NCBI RefSeq assembly: GCF_010550675.1
Contig: NZ_JAAGOA010000028.1
Location: 35,432-99,431, forward strand
Direction of reading: 5' to 3'
From: Phytoactinopolyspora halotolerans
Lineage (GTDB): Bacteria > Actinomycetota > Actinomycetes > Jiangellales > Jiangellaceae
DNA length: 64,000 nt
In this document: positions 27,786 to 37,257 of the stretch, piece by piece
Position numbering within the stretch: the stretch's first letter is position 1
How the letters are laid out: every line of letters starts with the position of its first letter
Position numbers and translations under genes: made by a program
Notes under the pieces: generated by a model
What the model was told of the DNA's origin: nothing
The model's input: the letters and a program-made list of their open reading frames with translations, nothing else
Database searches by the model: none

Positions 27786-29483
27786 ATGAGCGCAAGCCGC
27801 TTCGGCTTCAGACGCCGCCGCGGGAACCGCGGCGCGTCCAGTCCACGCCTCACCAGCCGGCCGGGCAGCCGTGTGCTACTGGCGGGTGTCGTCGGCGCAT
27901 TGCTGATCGTGAGCGGATGCGGCTCGGACGACGGCGGTGACAGCGGTGAATCGGGGTCCGAGGGTGACGGTGCGGCGGAGAACACCGGCGGGACCTTCTC
28001 GGTGGGCACCGATGAGCCGGATCACCTGACACCGCACCGTATGACGGGTGCGTTCAACGAGGTCGACGCGCTGTTCTCCGGGCTGGTCGAGTTCGGCGAC
28101 GGTACCGAACCGAAGAACCTGCATGCCGAATCGATTGAGTCTGACGACAACATCGTCTGGACCATTACCCTCAAGGACGGCTGGACCTGGCACAACGGCG
28201 AGCCCGTGGTGGCAGAAGACTACGTGGACGCTTGGAACGCGACCGCGTACGGCCCGAACGGTTGGGCGAACAATGCCCAGCTGTCCAACATCGAGGGATA
28301 CGACGAACTCAACCCGCAGGACGGGGAGCCGGAGCAGGATACGCTCTCCGGTCTCGAGGTCATCGATGACCGGCAGTTCCAGGTGACCCTCAAGTCTGCC
28401 GACAGCCAGTTCCCGTACAAACTGAAACTCCCCGGGTTCTACGCGTTGCCCGCGGTGGCGTTCGAGGACCCTGATGCCTTCGACGAGGCCCCGATCGGGA
28501 ATGGTCCGTTCCGCATGGACGGCACATGGGAGCATGACGTCCAGATCAGCATGGTCCGTTACGAGGACTATCGGGGCCCGCAGCCCAACGCCGACGGTGT
28601 CATCTTCAAGATCTACAGCGATCAGGAGACCGCATACACCGATGCGGTTGCCGGACAAGTGGATATCGTCTCCGTGCCGCAGACCCGGTTCCAGCAGGTC
28701 GAACAGGACTTCGGTGATCGATTCATCTCGTTCCAGGCGGTGCGGCTGGACTGGGTGGGCTTCCCGCTATGGGATGAGCGGTTCCAGGATAAGCGGCTCA
28801 GGCAGGCGATCTCGATGGCCATTGACCGGGACGAGATCAACGAGGCGATCTTCGCCGGAATCTACGAACCCGCGACGTCACTACACGGAGCGAACGTCGG
28901 CGGCGGCGGTACCGAAGGCCTCTGTGGCGAGTACTGCGAGTTCAACCCGGAACGTGCCAACGAACTGCTGGCGGAGTCCGGTTGGACCGACTCCACGCTG
29001 GAACTGTGGTACCCGGGCGGAGTCGGTTACGACCAGACGTTCGAGGCGATCGCCAACCAGGTGCGGCAGAACCTGGACGCCATCGACGAGGTGCAGCTGC
29101 AGACGCAGCCTGGCTTCCCGGCGTTCATCGAGGCACTCGAGGAGCACAGCGCCACCGGGATGTTCCGGGGCGGCTGGGGGTCGCTCTATCCCACCATGCA
29201 GAACCAGCTCACTGAGGTCTGGAGCTCCATGGGATCCGGCCGTGCCGGTGCCGGTTCGTACGAGAATCCCGACGTCGACGCATTGATCCAGCAAGCCGAT
29301 GCGGCTTCGACGCTGGACGAGGCCAACGAGCTGTACAAGCAGGCCGAGGCGCTGATTATGGACGACTTCCCGGGCGTGCCGCTGTTCTACGCCACGTACA
29401 ACTTCGCGCACAGCGAGAACGTGTCCAACGTGATCGTCGGCTTCGACGAGATCGAGCTGACCGACGTCGTCGTCAACAGCTAG
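27786..29483 (+). CDS. Peptide/oligopeptide ABC transporter substrate-binding lipoprotein (SBP family 5)
   Basis: 565-residue lipoprotein. The signal peptide ends in a lipobox VSGC with Cys45, after an unusually long, arginine-rich N-region (residues 1-29). The mature protein matches the large type II binding proteins (OppA/DppA): GTFSVGTDEPDHLTPH, the DGWTWHNGEPVVAEDYVDAW motif region, and FQDKRLRQAISMAIDRDEI. RBS AAGGAG six bases before ATG. First gene of a plus-strand operon with an M14 peptidase and two permeases. It should deliver peptides or similar solutes to the permeases; the ligand is not predictable from sequence. Confidence 0.94.
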   Translation: MSASRFGFRRRRGNRGASSPRLTSRPGSRVLLAGVVGALLIVSGCGSDDGGDSGESGSEGDGAAENTGGTFSVGTDEPDHLTPHRMTGAFNEVDALFSGLVEFGDGTEPKNLHAESIESDDNIVWTITLKDGWTWHNGEPVVAEDYVDAWNATAYGPNGWANNAQLSNIEGYDELNPQDGEPEQDTLSGLEVIDDRQFQVTLKSADSQFPYKLKLPGFYALPAVAFEDPDAFDEAPIGNGPFRMDGTWEHDVQISMVRYEDYRGPQPNADGVIFKIYSDQETAYTDAVAGQVDIVSVPQTRFQQVEQDFGDRFISFQAVRLDWVGFPLWDERFQDKRLRQAISMAIDRDEINEAIFAGIYEPATSLHGANVGGGGTEGLCGEYCEFNPERANELLAESGWTDSTLELWYPGGVGYDQTFEAIANQVRQNLDAIDEVQLQTQPGFPAFIEALEEHSATGMFRGGWGSLYPTMQNQLTEVWSSMGSGRAGAGSYENPDVDALIQQADAASTLDEANELYKQAEALIMDDFPGVPLFYATYNFAHSENVSNVIVGFDEIELTDVVVNS

Positions 29484-29546
29484 GAAGCCAAGCCAGCAGA
29501 ACACCACGACGGCGATCATCGCCGACGACCCGAGGAGCAGCAGATC

Positions 29547-30914
29547 GTGACCATGACTCCGGCCCGCGCCGGCCAGGAAGCACTCCAGCGGATCCCTGAG
29601 TTCGCCACCATCCCCAGTGTCGACGAGCTCAACCGCGACTTCACCGAGATCGCCGAGAGGGCCGGTGCGCCCCTCCGGCGGATCGGTACTTCGCGCCTGG
29701 GGGAGCCGCTGTGGGCGTTGACCGTCGGCGACGGGCCGGCCCAAGCGGTCGTTTTCGGCGGGGTCCATCCGAATGAGCCGATCGGGGCGCTGACGGCCAC
29801 CCATCTGGCCCGGACCCTCGTCGACGACGACGACCTGCGCGAGCGTCTCGGCTACACCTGGCACATCGTGCCGTGCATCGACCCGGACGGGGCGCGGCTC
29901 AACGAGGCCTGGTTCGCCGGGCCGTACACGCGCGGGCACTACGCCCGGCACTTCTACCGGCCGGCGCCGGACGAGCAGGTCGAATGGACATTCCCGTTCT
30001 CCTACAAACGGGCGTACTTCGACCGGATGATGCCGGAGACAGTGGCGCTCATGCGGCTGATCGACGACACCAAGCCTGCGTTCATGTGCTCGCTGCACAA
30101 CGGTGAGCACGGCGGGATCTATTACTACGTCTCCCGCGAGACTCCCGGGCTCTACGAGCATCTGCACGCCATCCCGGAGGAACTGGGACTGCCACTGGAT
30201 ACCGGCGAACCCGAGGTCCCGTACGTGCCGCGTCTGGCCGACGCGATCTTCCGTGCTGCAGGGAGTGAAGAAGCTTACGACTTCACCGAGGCCGCCGGGC
30301 TGGACCCCGCAGACCGGGATGCGGGCACGTCGAGCTGGGCGTACGCGGAGAAGTACGGAACGCTGTCACTGGTGACCGAGGTGCCGTACTGGTCACATCC
30401 GGACGCCAATGACGGGGAGCCTACGGAGGAGACATATGCCGAGGTCCTGAAGGTGCGCGCGGAAGGGCTCGACGAACTTGCGACGATGCTGGGTGACACG
30501 CTGCGCGCGGCGGAGCCCGATCTGTCCGTCCAGTCGCCGTTCCTCCGCGCGTCCCGCGCCTTCATCCCTGCGTTCGTCAAGGTGGCTCAGCAGGAGCACT
30601 ATCGATCCGAACAGGCCGAGGCGGCGCGCCAGGCGACGAAGGCCGAACGGTTCGGATGCCTGGATCTGGTGCACATGTTCCGGCTGCGGTACGGCGGAAT
30701 GTTGTTACGCGCGTTCGACGGTGAGCTGGCGATCGGCAACGGCACGCCGACGATCCGGGAGCAGCACGCAGCCCTCTCCGCCGTCTACGATTCCTGGGTG
30801 GCCGAAGCCGAGGCGGGGACTTCCTCCGAGCCGATCCCGCTCGGAAAGCTGGCCGCCGTCCAGTATGCGGCCATCCTGGCCACGTGCGTCTACGCCATTG
30901 CGCCGCAGTCCTGA
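29547..30914 (+). CDS. M14 family zinc carboxypeptidase-like protein
   Basis: 455-residue protein with no signal peptide, so cytosolic. The zinc site is GGVHPNEPIGAL (HxxE near residue 74) with the third ligand in CSLHNGEHGG (near residue 185); NxR-type substrate elements are less clear. A likely catalytic glutamate lies in VTEVPYWSHP. Encoded between the binding protein and the first permease (12-base gap), so it probably cleaves the imported solute, releasing a C-terminal residue or an acyl/amino group. GTG start with GAGGAG nine bases before; an ATG two codons later is possible. Members of this group include peptidases and deacylases. Confidence 0.85.
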   Translation: MTMTPARAGQEALQRIPEFATIPSVDELNRDFTEIAERAGAPLRRIGTSRLGEPLWALTVGDGPAQAVVFGGVHPNEPIGALTATHLARTLVDDDDLRERLGYTWHIVPCIDPDGARLNEAWFAGPYTRGHYARHFYRPAPDEQVEWTFPFSYKRAYFDRMMPETVALMRLIDDTKPAFMCSLHNGEHGGIYYYVSRETPGLYEHLHAIPEELGLPLDTGEPEVPYVPRLADAIFRAAGSEEAYDFTEAAGLDPADRDAGTSSWAYAEKYGTLSLVTEVPYWSHPDANDGEPTEETYAEVLKVRAEGLDELATMLGDTLRAAEPDLSVQSPFLRASRAFIPAFVKVAQQEHYRSEQAEAARQATKAERFGCLDLVHMFRLRYGGMLLRAFDGELAIGNGTPTIREQHAALSAVYDSWVAEAEAGTSSEPIPLGKLAAVQYAAILATCVYAIAPQS

Positions 30915-30926
30915 TCGGTCGTATCC

Positions 30927-31853
30927 ATGGGCCGATATATCGTCTCCCGGCTGGCTCAGCTGGTGATCGTCTTCTTCGGGGTCACCCTGCTCATCTATGC
31001 AGCGGTGTGGGCGCTTCCCGGCGACCCGATCCGTGCGCTGGCCGGTGACCGTCCGCTCTCGGAGAGCGTGATCAACGCGCTGCGGGACGAGCACAACCTC
31101 GATGATCCGCTGCTGGTGCAGTACCTGAAGTACATGGGCGGGCTGCTGTCAGGTGACTTCGGTACTGACTTCAGTGGCCGGCCGGTCTGGGACCAGATGG
31201 CGCAGCGCTGGCCGGTGACTATGCGACTGGCGCTGACGGCGTGGGTCATCGAAGCGATCGTCGGGATCGTCCTCGGTTTGATCGCCGCGCTGCGCAGGGG
31301 ACGGTGGCCGGACCACACCATCCTCCTGTTCAGCATCGCGGTCATCTCGATCCCGATCTTCGTGCTGGCCTACACCGCGCAACTCGTCCTCGGCGTGAAC
31401 GCCGGCATCTTTCCTGTATCTGGCATCTCGGATGGCTGGCCCAGGAGTTACATCCTGCCGGCGCTCATCTTGGCGGCATTCGGCACCGCCCAGGTCGGCC
31501 GGCTGGTGCGCGCGAGCGTGCTGGAGAACCTGCGGGCCGATTACGTACGTGCCGCCGTGGCCAAAGGCTTGTCGCGTCGCCGGGTGGTCTCGGTGCATGT
31601 TTTGCGTAACTCCCTGATCGCCGCGGTGACCTTTCTCGGTATTGAATTGGGATTCCTGCTGGGAGGCACGATCGTCATCGAAGGTGTCTTCAACGTGCCC
31701 GGCGTCGGCCAGCTCCTGTTCCGATCGCTGCAGACCCAAGAGGGCGCGGTAGTGGTCGGCGTGGCCACGGCACTGGTGCTGATCTTCCTGCTCGCCAATC
31801 TCGTCGTCGACCTGTTGTACGGCGTACTTGATCCGAGGATCCGCCATGACTGA
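30927..31853 (+). CDS. Oligopeptide/dipeptide ABC transporter permease, OppB/DppB type
   Basis: 308-residue inner-membrane permease with six predicted spans; the first is LVIVFFGVTLLIYAAVWAL. The ATPase-coupling EAA loop is ADYVRAAVAKGLSRRRVVSVHVLRNS. The N-terminal MGRYIVSRLAQLVIVFF is typical of DppB. The next permease gene starts eight bases before its stop, showing translational coupling. Confidence 0.96.
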   Translation: MGRYIVSRLAQLVIVFFGVTLLIYAAVWALPGDPIRALAGDRPLSESVINALRDEHNLDDPLLVQYLKYMGGLLSGDFGTDFSGRPVWDQMAQRWPVTMRLALTAWVIEAIVGIVLGLIAALRRGRWPDHTILLFSIAVISIPIFVLAYTAQLVLGVNAGIFPVSGISDGWPRSYILPALILAAFGTAQVGRLVRASVLENLRADYVRAAVAKGLSRRRVVSVHVLRNSLIAAVTFLGIELGFLLGGTIVIEGVFNVPGVGQLLFRSLQTQEGAVVVGVATALVLIFLLANLVVDLLYGVLDPRIRHD

Positions 31854-32796
31854 ACGTTTCGGCCCCGAACCGACCGACGGCGGCGCTGGCGTCACTGTCG
31901 CGGTGTACGGTCCCAACGCGGACCAAGAGGTCACCGTGCGTGCCGCGACGCTTCGCGGCGACGCCTGGCAGGATCTGCGTCGGAATCCGCTGTTCTGGAT
32001 CAGCGGGTTCCTCGTGCTACTGATGATCGTGCTGGCCGCGATTCCCGACCTATTCGCCGGCTGGTTCGGCAATGGTGATCCGCGGGTGTGCGACCTGGGT
32101 CGTAGCAACGAAAGTCCGACAGCCGGGCATCCGTTCGGGTTCGACAAGCAAGGATGCGACGTCTACGCGAACGTGATCCACGGTGCCCGGGCGTCGATCA
32201 GCGTGGGTGTGCTGGTCACGGTGCTCTCGCTGCTGATCGCGGTGGTACTGGGTGCCGCCGCCGGGTACCGCGGGAAGTGGGTGGACGCGCTGATCTCCCG
32301 GGTCACTGACATCTTTTTCGGCTTCCCGTTCATATTGGGTGCCCTGGTCATTCTGGTCAGCATGAACGTCCGGAATATCTGGACGGTGTCGCTCGTCCTC
32401 GCGCTGTTCGGGTGGCCCACGATGACACGGGTGATGCGGTCGTCCGTGTTGTCGGTCAAACAGATGGACTACGTCGTGGCCGCACGAGGCCTGGGCGCCG
32501 ACGGCTGGTGGCTGGTGCGAAAGCACATCCTGCCCAACGCCATCGCCCCGGTCATGGTAATGGCTACCATCGCGATCGGTACCGCGATCGTGGCGGAAGC
32601 CGTGCTGACATTCCTGGGCGTCGGCCTACAGGCGCCGGCGATCTCCTGGGGGCTGCAACTGTCCAACGCGCAGAATGACTTCCAGATTGCGTCGCATCTG
32701 CTGATCTACCCGTCGATTTTCCTCAGCGTGACAGTGCTCAGCTTCATCGTGCTCGGCGACGTGATCCGCGACGCCTTTGACCCGCGGCTGCGGTAG
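31846..32796 (+). CDS. Oligopeptide/dipeptide ABC transporter permease, OppC/DppC type
   Basis: 316-residue permease. N-terminal cytosolic region (about 50 residues) leads to the first span FWISGFLVLLMIVLAAIPDL. The coupling loop is YVVAARGLGADGWWLVRKHI followed by LPNAIAPVMVMATIAIG; AEAVLTFLGVGLQAPAISWG is the family C-terminal signature. ATG 31846 overlaps the oppB stop by eight bases. It is the last gene of the operon; together with the divergent ATPases a complete importer is present. Confidence 0.96.
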   Translation: MTERFGPEPTDGGAGVTVAVYGPNADQEVTVRAATLRGDAWQDLRRNPLFWISGFLVLLMIVLAAIPDLFAGWFGNGDPRVCDLGRSNESPTAGHPFGFDKQGCDVYANVIHGARASISVGVLVTVLSLLIAVVLGAAAGYRGKWVDALISRVTDIFFGFPFILGALVILVSMNVRNIWTVSLVLALFGWPTMTRVMRSSVLSVKQMDYVVAARGLGADGWWLVRKHILPNAIAPVMVMATIAIGTAIVAEAVLTFLGVGLQAPAISWGLQLSNAQNDFQIASHLLIYPSIFLSVTVLSFIVLGDVIRDAFDPRLR

Positions 32797-33097
32797 GCAT
32801 GTGACCGGTAGTTCGGCAGATCCCCGCAACATCCACGGTGTTGCCGGCGTTGACGAGCCGGAGCTTTCGTAAGCTGCTGACGCTGCTCGGACCGCGGCAC
32901 ACCGCAACCCGGAGCGGTCGACGCTAACGTCCGCAAACATGTGGCAACAGCGCATGTGACGCGCAAGTACGATGAACATGGCTGTCGCCAGCGTGTCAAG
33001 TATGGAGTTGGAATAGCCACGCCGAACCGATACCTTAATGGCTATCACAAGGGCGCACATGCGCTCACGGAGGCTATCGCAGTGAAAACGAGGCAAA
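32797..33097. other. 301-base gap before the heptad-repeat gene
   Basis: No convincing gene, RNA or strong repeat is visible. A weak hairpin AGCTT-TCGT-AAGCT occurs at about 32865. The right half (from about 32940) is less GC-rich than its neighbours, as is the gene that follows. Confidence 0.4.
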
Positions 33098-33587
33098 ATG
33101 GCGACTGTCGAAGATTTAGAGCGACGCGTCAGCGCTGTCGAGGGCAAAGTGAGCAGACTGAGTGAAGAATCGGTGCAATGGAAGAAGGAACGGGAGCGGG
33201 TCCTGAGGCAGGCTGAGGACGCGCTGCTGCTCGCGGCTGGCGGAGACGATGCGATGGGCGCGAAGTCGAGGCGGTGGGGAATGAGGAAGACGCTGAAGGA
33301 GCTGCGGAAGACGCAGCTGGAGCATGGGGAAACGTTGGGTGTGTTGCTGGCTGGCCAGCATCGTTACGAGCGAGTCCTCGGCGAGCATGGAGGCGAAGCT
33401 GGATGCGCACGGCGCCAAGCTGGATGCGCACGGCGCCAAGCTCGATGCGCATGGGGTGAAGCTCGATGAGCACACGAGCAAGCTGGACGCGCTAGCAGCT
33501 GGGCAGGCGCAGATTCGGGCAGAGCTGACCACGGGGCTTGGCGCCATCAAGAGGCACTTGGGTATCGAGGGCGAGGGACGCAGCTGA
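33098..33587 (+). pseudogene. Frameshifted coiled-coil protein with heptad repeats
   Basis: Two overlapping frames give one sensible protein if the frame changes by +1 near 33388-33395. The first part (MATVEDLERRVSAVEGKVSR..., about 97 residues) is charged and coiled-coil-like; the second continues in the next frame with KLDAHGA repeated from 33396 (21-base units at 33396, 33417, 33438 and a partial at 33459), then LDALAAGQAQIRAELTTGLG and ends GIKRHLG-like. In the first frame translation otherwise ends at 33469 with a low-complexity cysteine/arginine stretch (AGCARRQAGCARRQARC) that is clearly a misread repeat. It could be a decayed gene, a sequencing error or a slippage site. Function unknown; similar small coiled-coil proteins are common and uncharacterised. 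Confidence 0.6.
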
Positions 33588-33673
33588 GGGTCGCGTCGGC
33601 GACGTGCCGGTGGTGACGATGTGCACACCGTCGCCACCGGCACTTTCGCTTTGACTCCTGGTACGCTCATGGG

Positions 33674-33720
33674 GACCGGCGTCCTTTAAATCCCGTCCTG
33701 TGAGGCGGGGAAGGGGGTCC
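33674..33720 (+). promoter_or_regulatory. PyrR-binding leader hairpin of the pyr operon
   Basis: CCCGTC-CTGTGA-GGCGGG forms a stem closed by the hexaloop CTGTGA, which fits the PyrR-binding loop consensus CNGNGA. Below it GTCCTTT pairs with AAGGGGG (33711-33717), and that right strand is the ribosome binding site of pyrR (11 bases before ATG). Folding, stabilised by PyrR with UMP, should therefore hide the ribosome site: a translational control of the operon, as described for mycobacterial pyrR. Confidence 0.85.
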
Positions 33721-33728
33721 ATACAACC

Positions 33729-34316
33729 ATGTCTCGTGACCTGTCCGATTTTCGGACCGTCCTCTCTGAGGACGAAATCAACCGGGCGTTGGCCCGGATG
33801 GCCCACGAGGTCGTGGAGCGCAACAAGGGCGCATCCGACCTCGTGATCTTGGGCATTCCCTCTCGTGGTGTTCCGCTGGCCGGCCGGCTGGCGGACAGAG
33901 TGTCCAGTGTCGACGGCGTCGACGTTCCCGTCGGCGCGCTCGACGTGACGATGTACCGCGATGACCTGAGGCTGCGCCCGGCGCGGGCTCTGGAACGCAC
34001 GGAGATACCACCCGGCGGTGTCGACGGGAAGGTGGTCGTCTTCGTCGATGACGTCCTCTTCTCCGGCCGCACGATCCGGGCCGCATTGACCGCACTCGAC
34101 GACGTCGGCCGCCCGCGTGCGGTGCGGCTGGCCGTGCTCGTCGACCGCGGGCACCGCGAACTCCCCATCCGAGCTGACCACGTCGGCAAGAATCTGCCGA
34201 CGTCGCTGCGCGAGAGCGTCAAGGTGTTGCTCTCCGAGACCGACGGCCGGGACGCGGTCCTAGTCGGTGCGGCAGACGACGTGGTACACCATGCCGACGC
34301 GGGGGAGGCCCGATGA
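33729..34316 (+). CDS. pyrR: Bifunctional PyrR: pyr operon RNA-binding regulator / uracil phosphoribosyltransferase
   Basis: 195-residue phosphoribosyltransferase fold. The PRPP loop is [18 protein letters not shown] (residues 98-115), the flexible loop [10 protein letters not shown] matches PyrR proteins, and [12 protein letters not shown] is the N-terminal active-site loop. It regulates pyr mRNA in response to UMP and may make UMP from uracil. The stop overlaps pyrB by four bases (ATGA). First gene of the pyrimidine operon and just downstream of its own target hairpin. Confidence 0.96.
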   Translation: MSRDLSDFRTVLSEDEINRALARMAHEVVERNKGASDLVILGIPSRGVPLAGRLADRVSSVDGVDVPVGALDVTMYRDDLRLRPARALERTEIPPGGVDGKVVVFVDDVLFSGRTIRAALTALDDVGRPRAVRLAVLVDRGHRELPIRADHVGKNLPTSLRESVKVLLSETDGRDAVLVGAADDVVHHADAGEAR

Positions 34317-35269
34317 TCCGCCACCTGTTGTCCGCCGCCGATCTGTCCCGTTCGGACGCGACGCTCCTCCTGGACACCACCGAGGAGATGCTGCGACTGA
34401 CGGAGGGCAGGTCGGTGAAGAAGTTGCCGACGCTGCGCGGGCGCACCGTCGTGAACCTGTTCTTCGAGGATTCCACCCGTACACGCACATCGTTCGAACT
34501 GGCGGCGAAACGGCTCTCTGCGGATGTCATCAATTTCTCCGCCAAGGGTTCCAGCGTCTCCAAGGGGGAGAGCCTCAAGGACACCGCGCTGACCCTGGCC
34601 GCGATGGGCGCGGACGGCGTCGTTGTGCGGCACTCGGCGAGCGGAGCACCGTACCGGCTGGCCTCATCCGGCTGGATCGACGCCAGGGTGTTGAACGCCG
34701 GCGACGGCACCCACGAGCATCCGACTCAGGCACTGCTGGACGCGTTCACGATGCGTCGGCACCTCGGAGACCTCGACGGGCGGAAGATCGTCATCGTCGG
34801 GGACGTCCTGCACGGCCGCGTCGCGCGAAGCAACGTGATACTGCTGAACACGCTCGGCGCGCGGGTCACCCTGGTAGCACCGCCCACATTGCTTCCACTC
34901 GGGGTGGAGAACTGGCCCTGTGACGTTTCCTACCACCTGGATCCGGTGCTGCCGGACGCCGACGCGGTGATGATGCTACGAGTGCAGCGGGAACGGATGA
35001 ACGCTGCCTTCTTTCCGTCGGCGCGGGAGTACAGCCGGCGGTACGGGCTCGACGCACGCCGGTTCGGGCTACTGAGTGACGAGGCGATCGTCCTGCATCC
35101 AGGCCCGATGAACCGCGGGATGGAGATCACCGCGGATGTGGCGGACAGTGAGCGGTCCGTGATCGTCGAACAGGTCTCCAACGGCGTCTGCGTCCGGATG
35201 GCGGCGCTGTATCTGATGCTCGCGGGCGCGGACGAGACCGCGGACGACGTACACGAGGGGGCCGCATGA
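34313..35269 (+). CDS. pyrB: Aspartate carbamoyltransferase catalytic subunit
   Basis: 318 residues; joins carbamoyl phosphate and aspartate, the first committed step of pyrimidine synthesis. The carbamoyl-phosphate motif [15 protein letters not shown] is present near residue 52, with [10 protein letters not shown], the 80s loop SKGESLKD and [11 protein letters not shown]. No regulatory subunit pyrI is seen, as usual outside enterobacteria. Overlaps pyrR and pyrC by four bases on each side (ATGA), so the three are coupled. Confidence 0.98.
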   Translation: MIRHLLSAADLSRSDATLLLDTTEEMLRLTEGRSVKKLPTLRGRTVVNLFFEDSTRTRTSFELAAKRLSADVINFSAKGSSVSKGESLKDTALTLAAMGADGVVVRHSASGAPYRLASSGWIDARVLNAGDGTHEHPTQALLDAFTMRRHLGDLDGRKIVIVGDVLHGRVARSNVILLNTLGARVTLVAPPTLLPLGVENWPCDVSYHLDPVLPDADAVMMLRVQRERMNAAFFPSAREYSRRYGLDARRFGLLSDEAIVLHPGPMNRGMEITADVADSERSVIVEQVSNGVCVRMAALYLMLAGADETADDVHEGAA

Positions 35270-36570
35270 GTCCGCAGACGGTGCTGGTCAAGGGTGCCCG
35301 GGTGCTTGGCGGCGAACCAGCGGACCTGTTGCTGCGCGACGGCGTGATCGCCGAGCTGGGACAGAGCATCGACGCCGGCGACGCCCGGGTGGTGCAGGCC
35401 GACGGGCTGGTGGCGTTGCCGGGCCTGGTGGATCTGCACACACATCTGCGCGAGCCAGGGCGGGAAGACGCCGAGACCGTCGATACGGGCACACGCGCAG
35501 CCGCACTCGGCGGGTTCACCGCCGTGCATGCGATGGCCAATACGGACCCTGTCGCCGACACCGCGGGTGTGGTCGAGCAGGTGTGGCGACTCGGTCGCGA
35601 GGCGGGCCACGCCGACGTGCGTCCGGTGGGTGCCGTCACCGTCGGTCTGGCCGGCGAGCGGCTCGCCGAACTGGGTGCGATGGCCGACTCCGCGGCGAAC
35701 GTCCGGGTCTTCTCCGACGACGGGCGCTGCGTCGACGATGCCATCCTGATGCGACGTGCACTGGAGTACGTGAAGGCGTTCGACGGCGTCGTCGCCCAGC
35801 ATGCGCAGGAGCCGCGGCTGACCGAGGGCGCGCAGATGAACGAGGGCGAGCTCTCCGGGCGGCTCGGACTGCGCGGCTGGCCGAGCGTCGCCGAGGAGGC
35901 GATCATCGCCCGGGACGTGCTGCTCGCCGCTCATGTCGGCTCCCGCCTGCACATCTGCCACCTCTCCACTCGGGGATCGGCGGAGATCGTCCGGTTGGCG
36001 AAAGCGCGCGGCCTGCCCGTCACCGCGGAAGTGACGCCGCACCACCTGCTGCTGACTGAGGAACTGGTCGCGACCTACGACGCGCGGTACAAGGTGAACC
36101 CGCCGCTGCGGACGGCCGACGACGTGGCCGCGGTCCGGGAAGGGCTGGCCGACGGGACGATCGACATCGTCGCGACAGACCACGCTCCGCACCCGGTCGA
36201 GGACAAAGAGTGCGAGTGGGACGCGGCGGCATTCGGGATGCTGGGGTTGGAGACGGCCCTGTCCGTCGTGCAGCACACCATGGTGGACACGGGGCTGTTG
36301 AGCTGGTCCGACGTCGCCGATCGCATGTCCTTCGCGCCCGCTCGGATCGGGCGCTGCGATGCGGGAACGGCGGCACAGGGGCGGCCGTTGGCCGTCGGCG
36401 AGCCGGCGAACATCACGCTGGTCGACCCGTCGGTGTCTCGTACCGTCGACCCATGGCAGTCCGCGTCCTTGTCGCGTAACAGTCCCTATGAGGGGATGAA
36501 ACTGCCCGGTCAGGTGGTGGCGACGTTCTTGCGCGGACGTCCGACCGTCGAGGACGGAGCACTGACGTGA
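35266..36570 (+). CDS. pyrC: Dihydroorotase
   Basis: 434-residue class I dihydroorotase with the binuclear zinc site: [18 protein letters not shown] (HxH), the bridging region around DDGRCV, and later histidines in [14 protein letters not shown] and EVTPHHLLL, then the catalytic aspartate in [19 protein letters not shown]. Closes carbamoyl-aspartate to dihydroorotate. ATG overlaps pyrB by four bases and the stop overlaps the next gene by four. Confidence 0.97.
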   Translation: MSPQTVLVKGARVLGGEPADLLLRDGVIAELGQSIDAGDARVVQADGLVALPGLVDLHTHLREPGREDAETVDTGTRAAALGGFTAVHAMANTDPVADTAGVVEQVWRLGREAGHADVRPVGAVTVGLAGERLAELGAMADSAANVRVFSDDGRCVDDAILMRRALEYVKAFDGVVAQHAQEPRLTEGAQMNEGELSGRLGLRGWPSVAEEAIIARDVLLAAHVGSRLHICHLSTRGSAEIVRLAKARGLPVTAEVTPHHLLLTEELVATYDARYKVNPPLRTADDVAAVREGLADGTIDIVATDHAPHPVEDKECEWDAAAFGMLGLETALSVVQHTMVDTGLLSWSDVADRMSFAPARIGRCDAGTAAQGRPLAVGEPANITLVDPSVSRTVDPWQSASLSRNSPYEGMKLPGQVVATFLRGRPTVEDGALT

Positions 36571-37154
36571 CCGCCGTCGCCGTCGCGATTCTCGGGCTGA
36601 TCCTGGTCGCGTCTTACGTGTCGATGTGGCGTGGGTGGCGACGACGGACGCACGCCCACGTCGACCTGCCGCCGCTACCGTCGATCACGGAGGCATCGTC
36701 GGTGCATTCCACGGATGCCGTGAGCATCTCGGAGAGCCCCGCGGACATCACGGTCGAGGCGTCCTACGCCGGTACGACAACGGCCGGGGATTGGCTGGAA
36801 CGGGTGGTCGCGCACGGCTTGGGCCGGCGTAGCTCGGTGTCGATCACGGTCGACCCGAGCGGCATCCAGCTTGAGCGCGGCACGGAGCCGAGTTTCTCGA
36901 TACCCGCGTCGTCGCTGCGCGCGGTCCGCATCGACCGGGCCGGCGCCGGCCGGGCGGTGCGGTGCGGCGAGTACGTGATCATCACATGGCAACACGGTGA
37001 CATGGAGCTGGACACCGCGGTCCGGCCGCGTCACCGGGACGACCGCGGCCGGCTGGTGGACGCGGTCGCCGCGCTCGGAGCGACCGCACGCGACCGAACG
37101 GACGGCGCGGATGGCCGGCGGAACGCGACCGCCCGGCCCGAGGCATCCCAGTGA
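36567..37154 (+). CDS. Membrane protein with PH-like domain, between pyrC and carA
   Basis: 195-residue protein with one N-terminal membrane span (VAVAILGLILVASYVSMWRG) and a cytosolic beta-rich domain (about residues 50-165) that resembles bacterial PH-like domains; the C-terminal 25 residues are polar. A similar small membrane protein sits between pyrC and carA in mycobacteria (Rv1382 position). GTG start in a four-base overlap (GTGA) with pyrC. It is conserved in position, which suggests a link to pyrimidine synthesis, but no enzymatic motif is seen. Confidence 0.7.
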   Translation: MTAVAVAILGLILVASYVSMWRGWRRRTHAHVDLPPLPSITEASSVHSTDAVSISESPADITVEASYAGTTTAGDWLERVVAHGLGRRSSVSITVDPSGIQLERGTEPSFSIPASSLRAVRIDRAGAGRAVRCGEYVIITWQHGDMELDTAVRPRHRDDRGRLVDAVAALGATARDRTDGADGRRNATARPEASQ

Positions 37155-37257
37155 CGGCCATTGCGCAGCTGAACCGGCAGACATCGATCGGAGTTGTGGC
37201 GGCGCGCGCCCACGGGTGTGCGCGCACGGCACGGCCGATCAGGCACAAGGAGAGTGA

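Noticed and set aside
32626..33147. A 173-codon minus-strand frame over the gap after oppC
   Set aside because: It starts as antisense of oppC and has no motif or ribosome site.
33396..33473. CRISPR-like short repeats
   Set aside because: The 21-base units abut with no spacers and code for heptads of a coiled coil.
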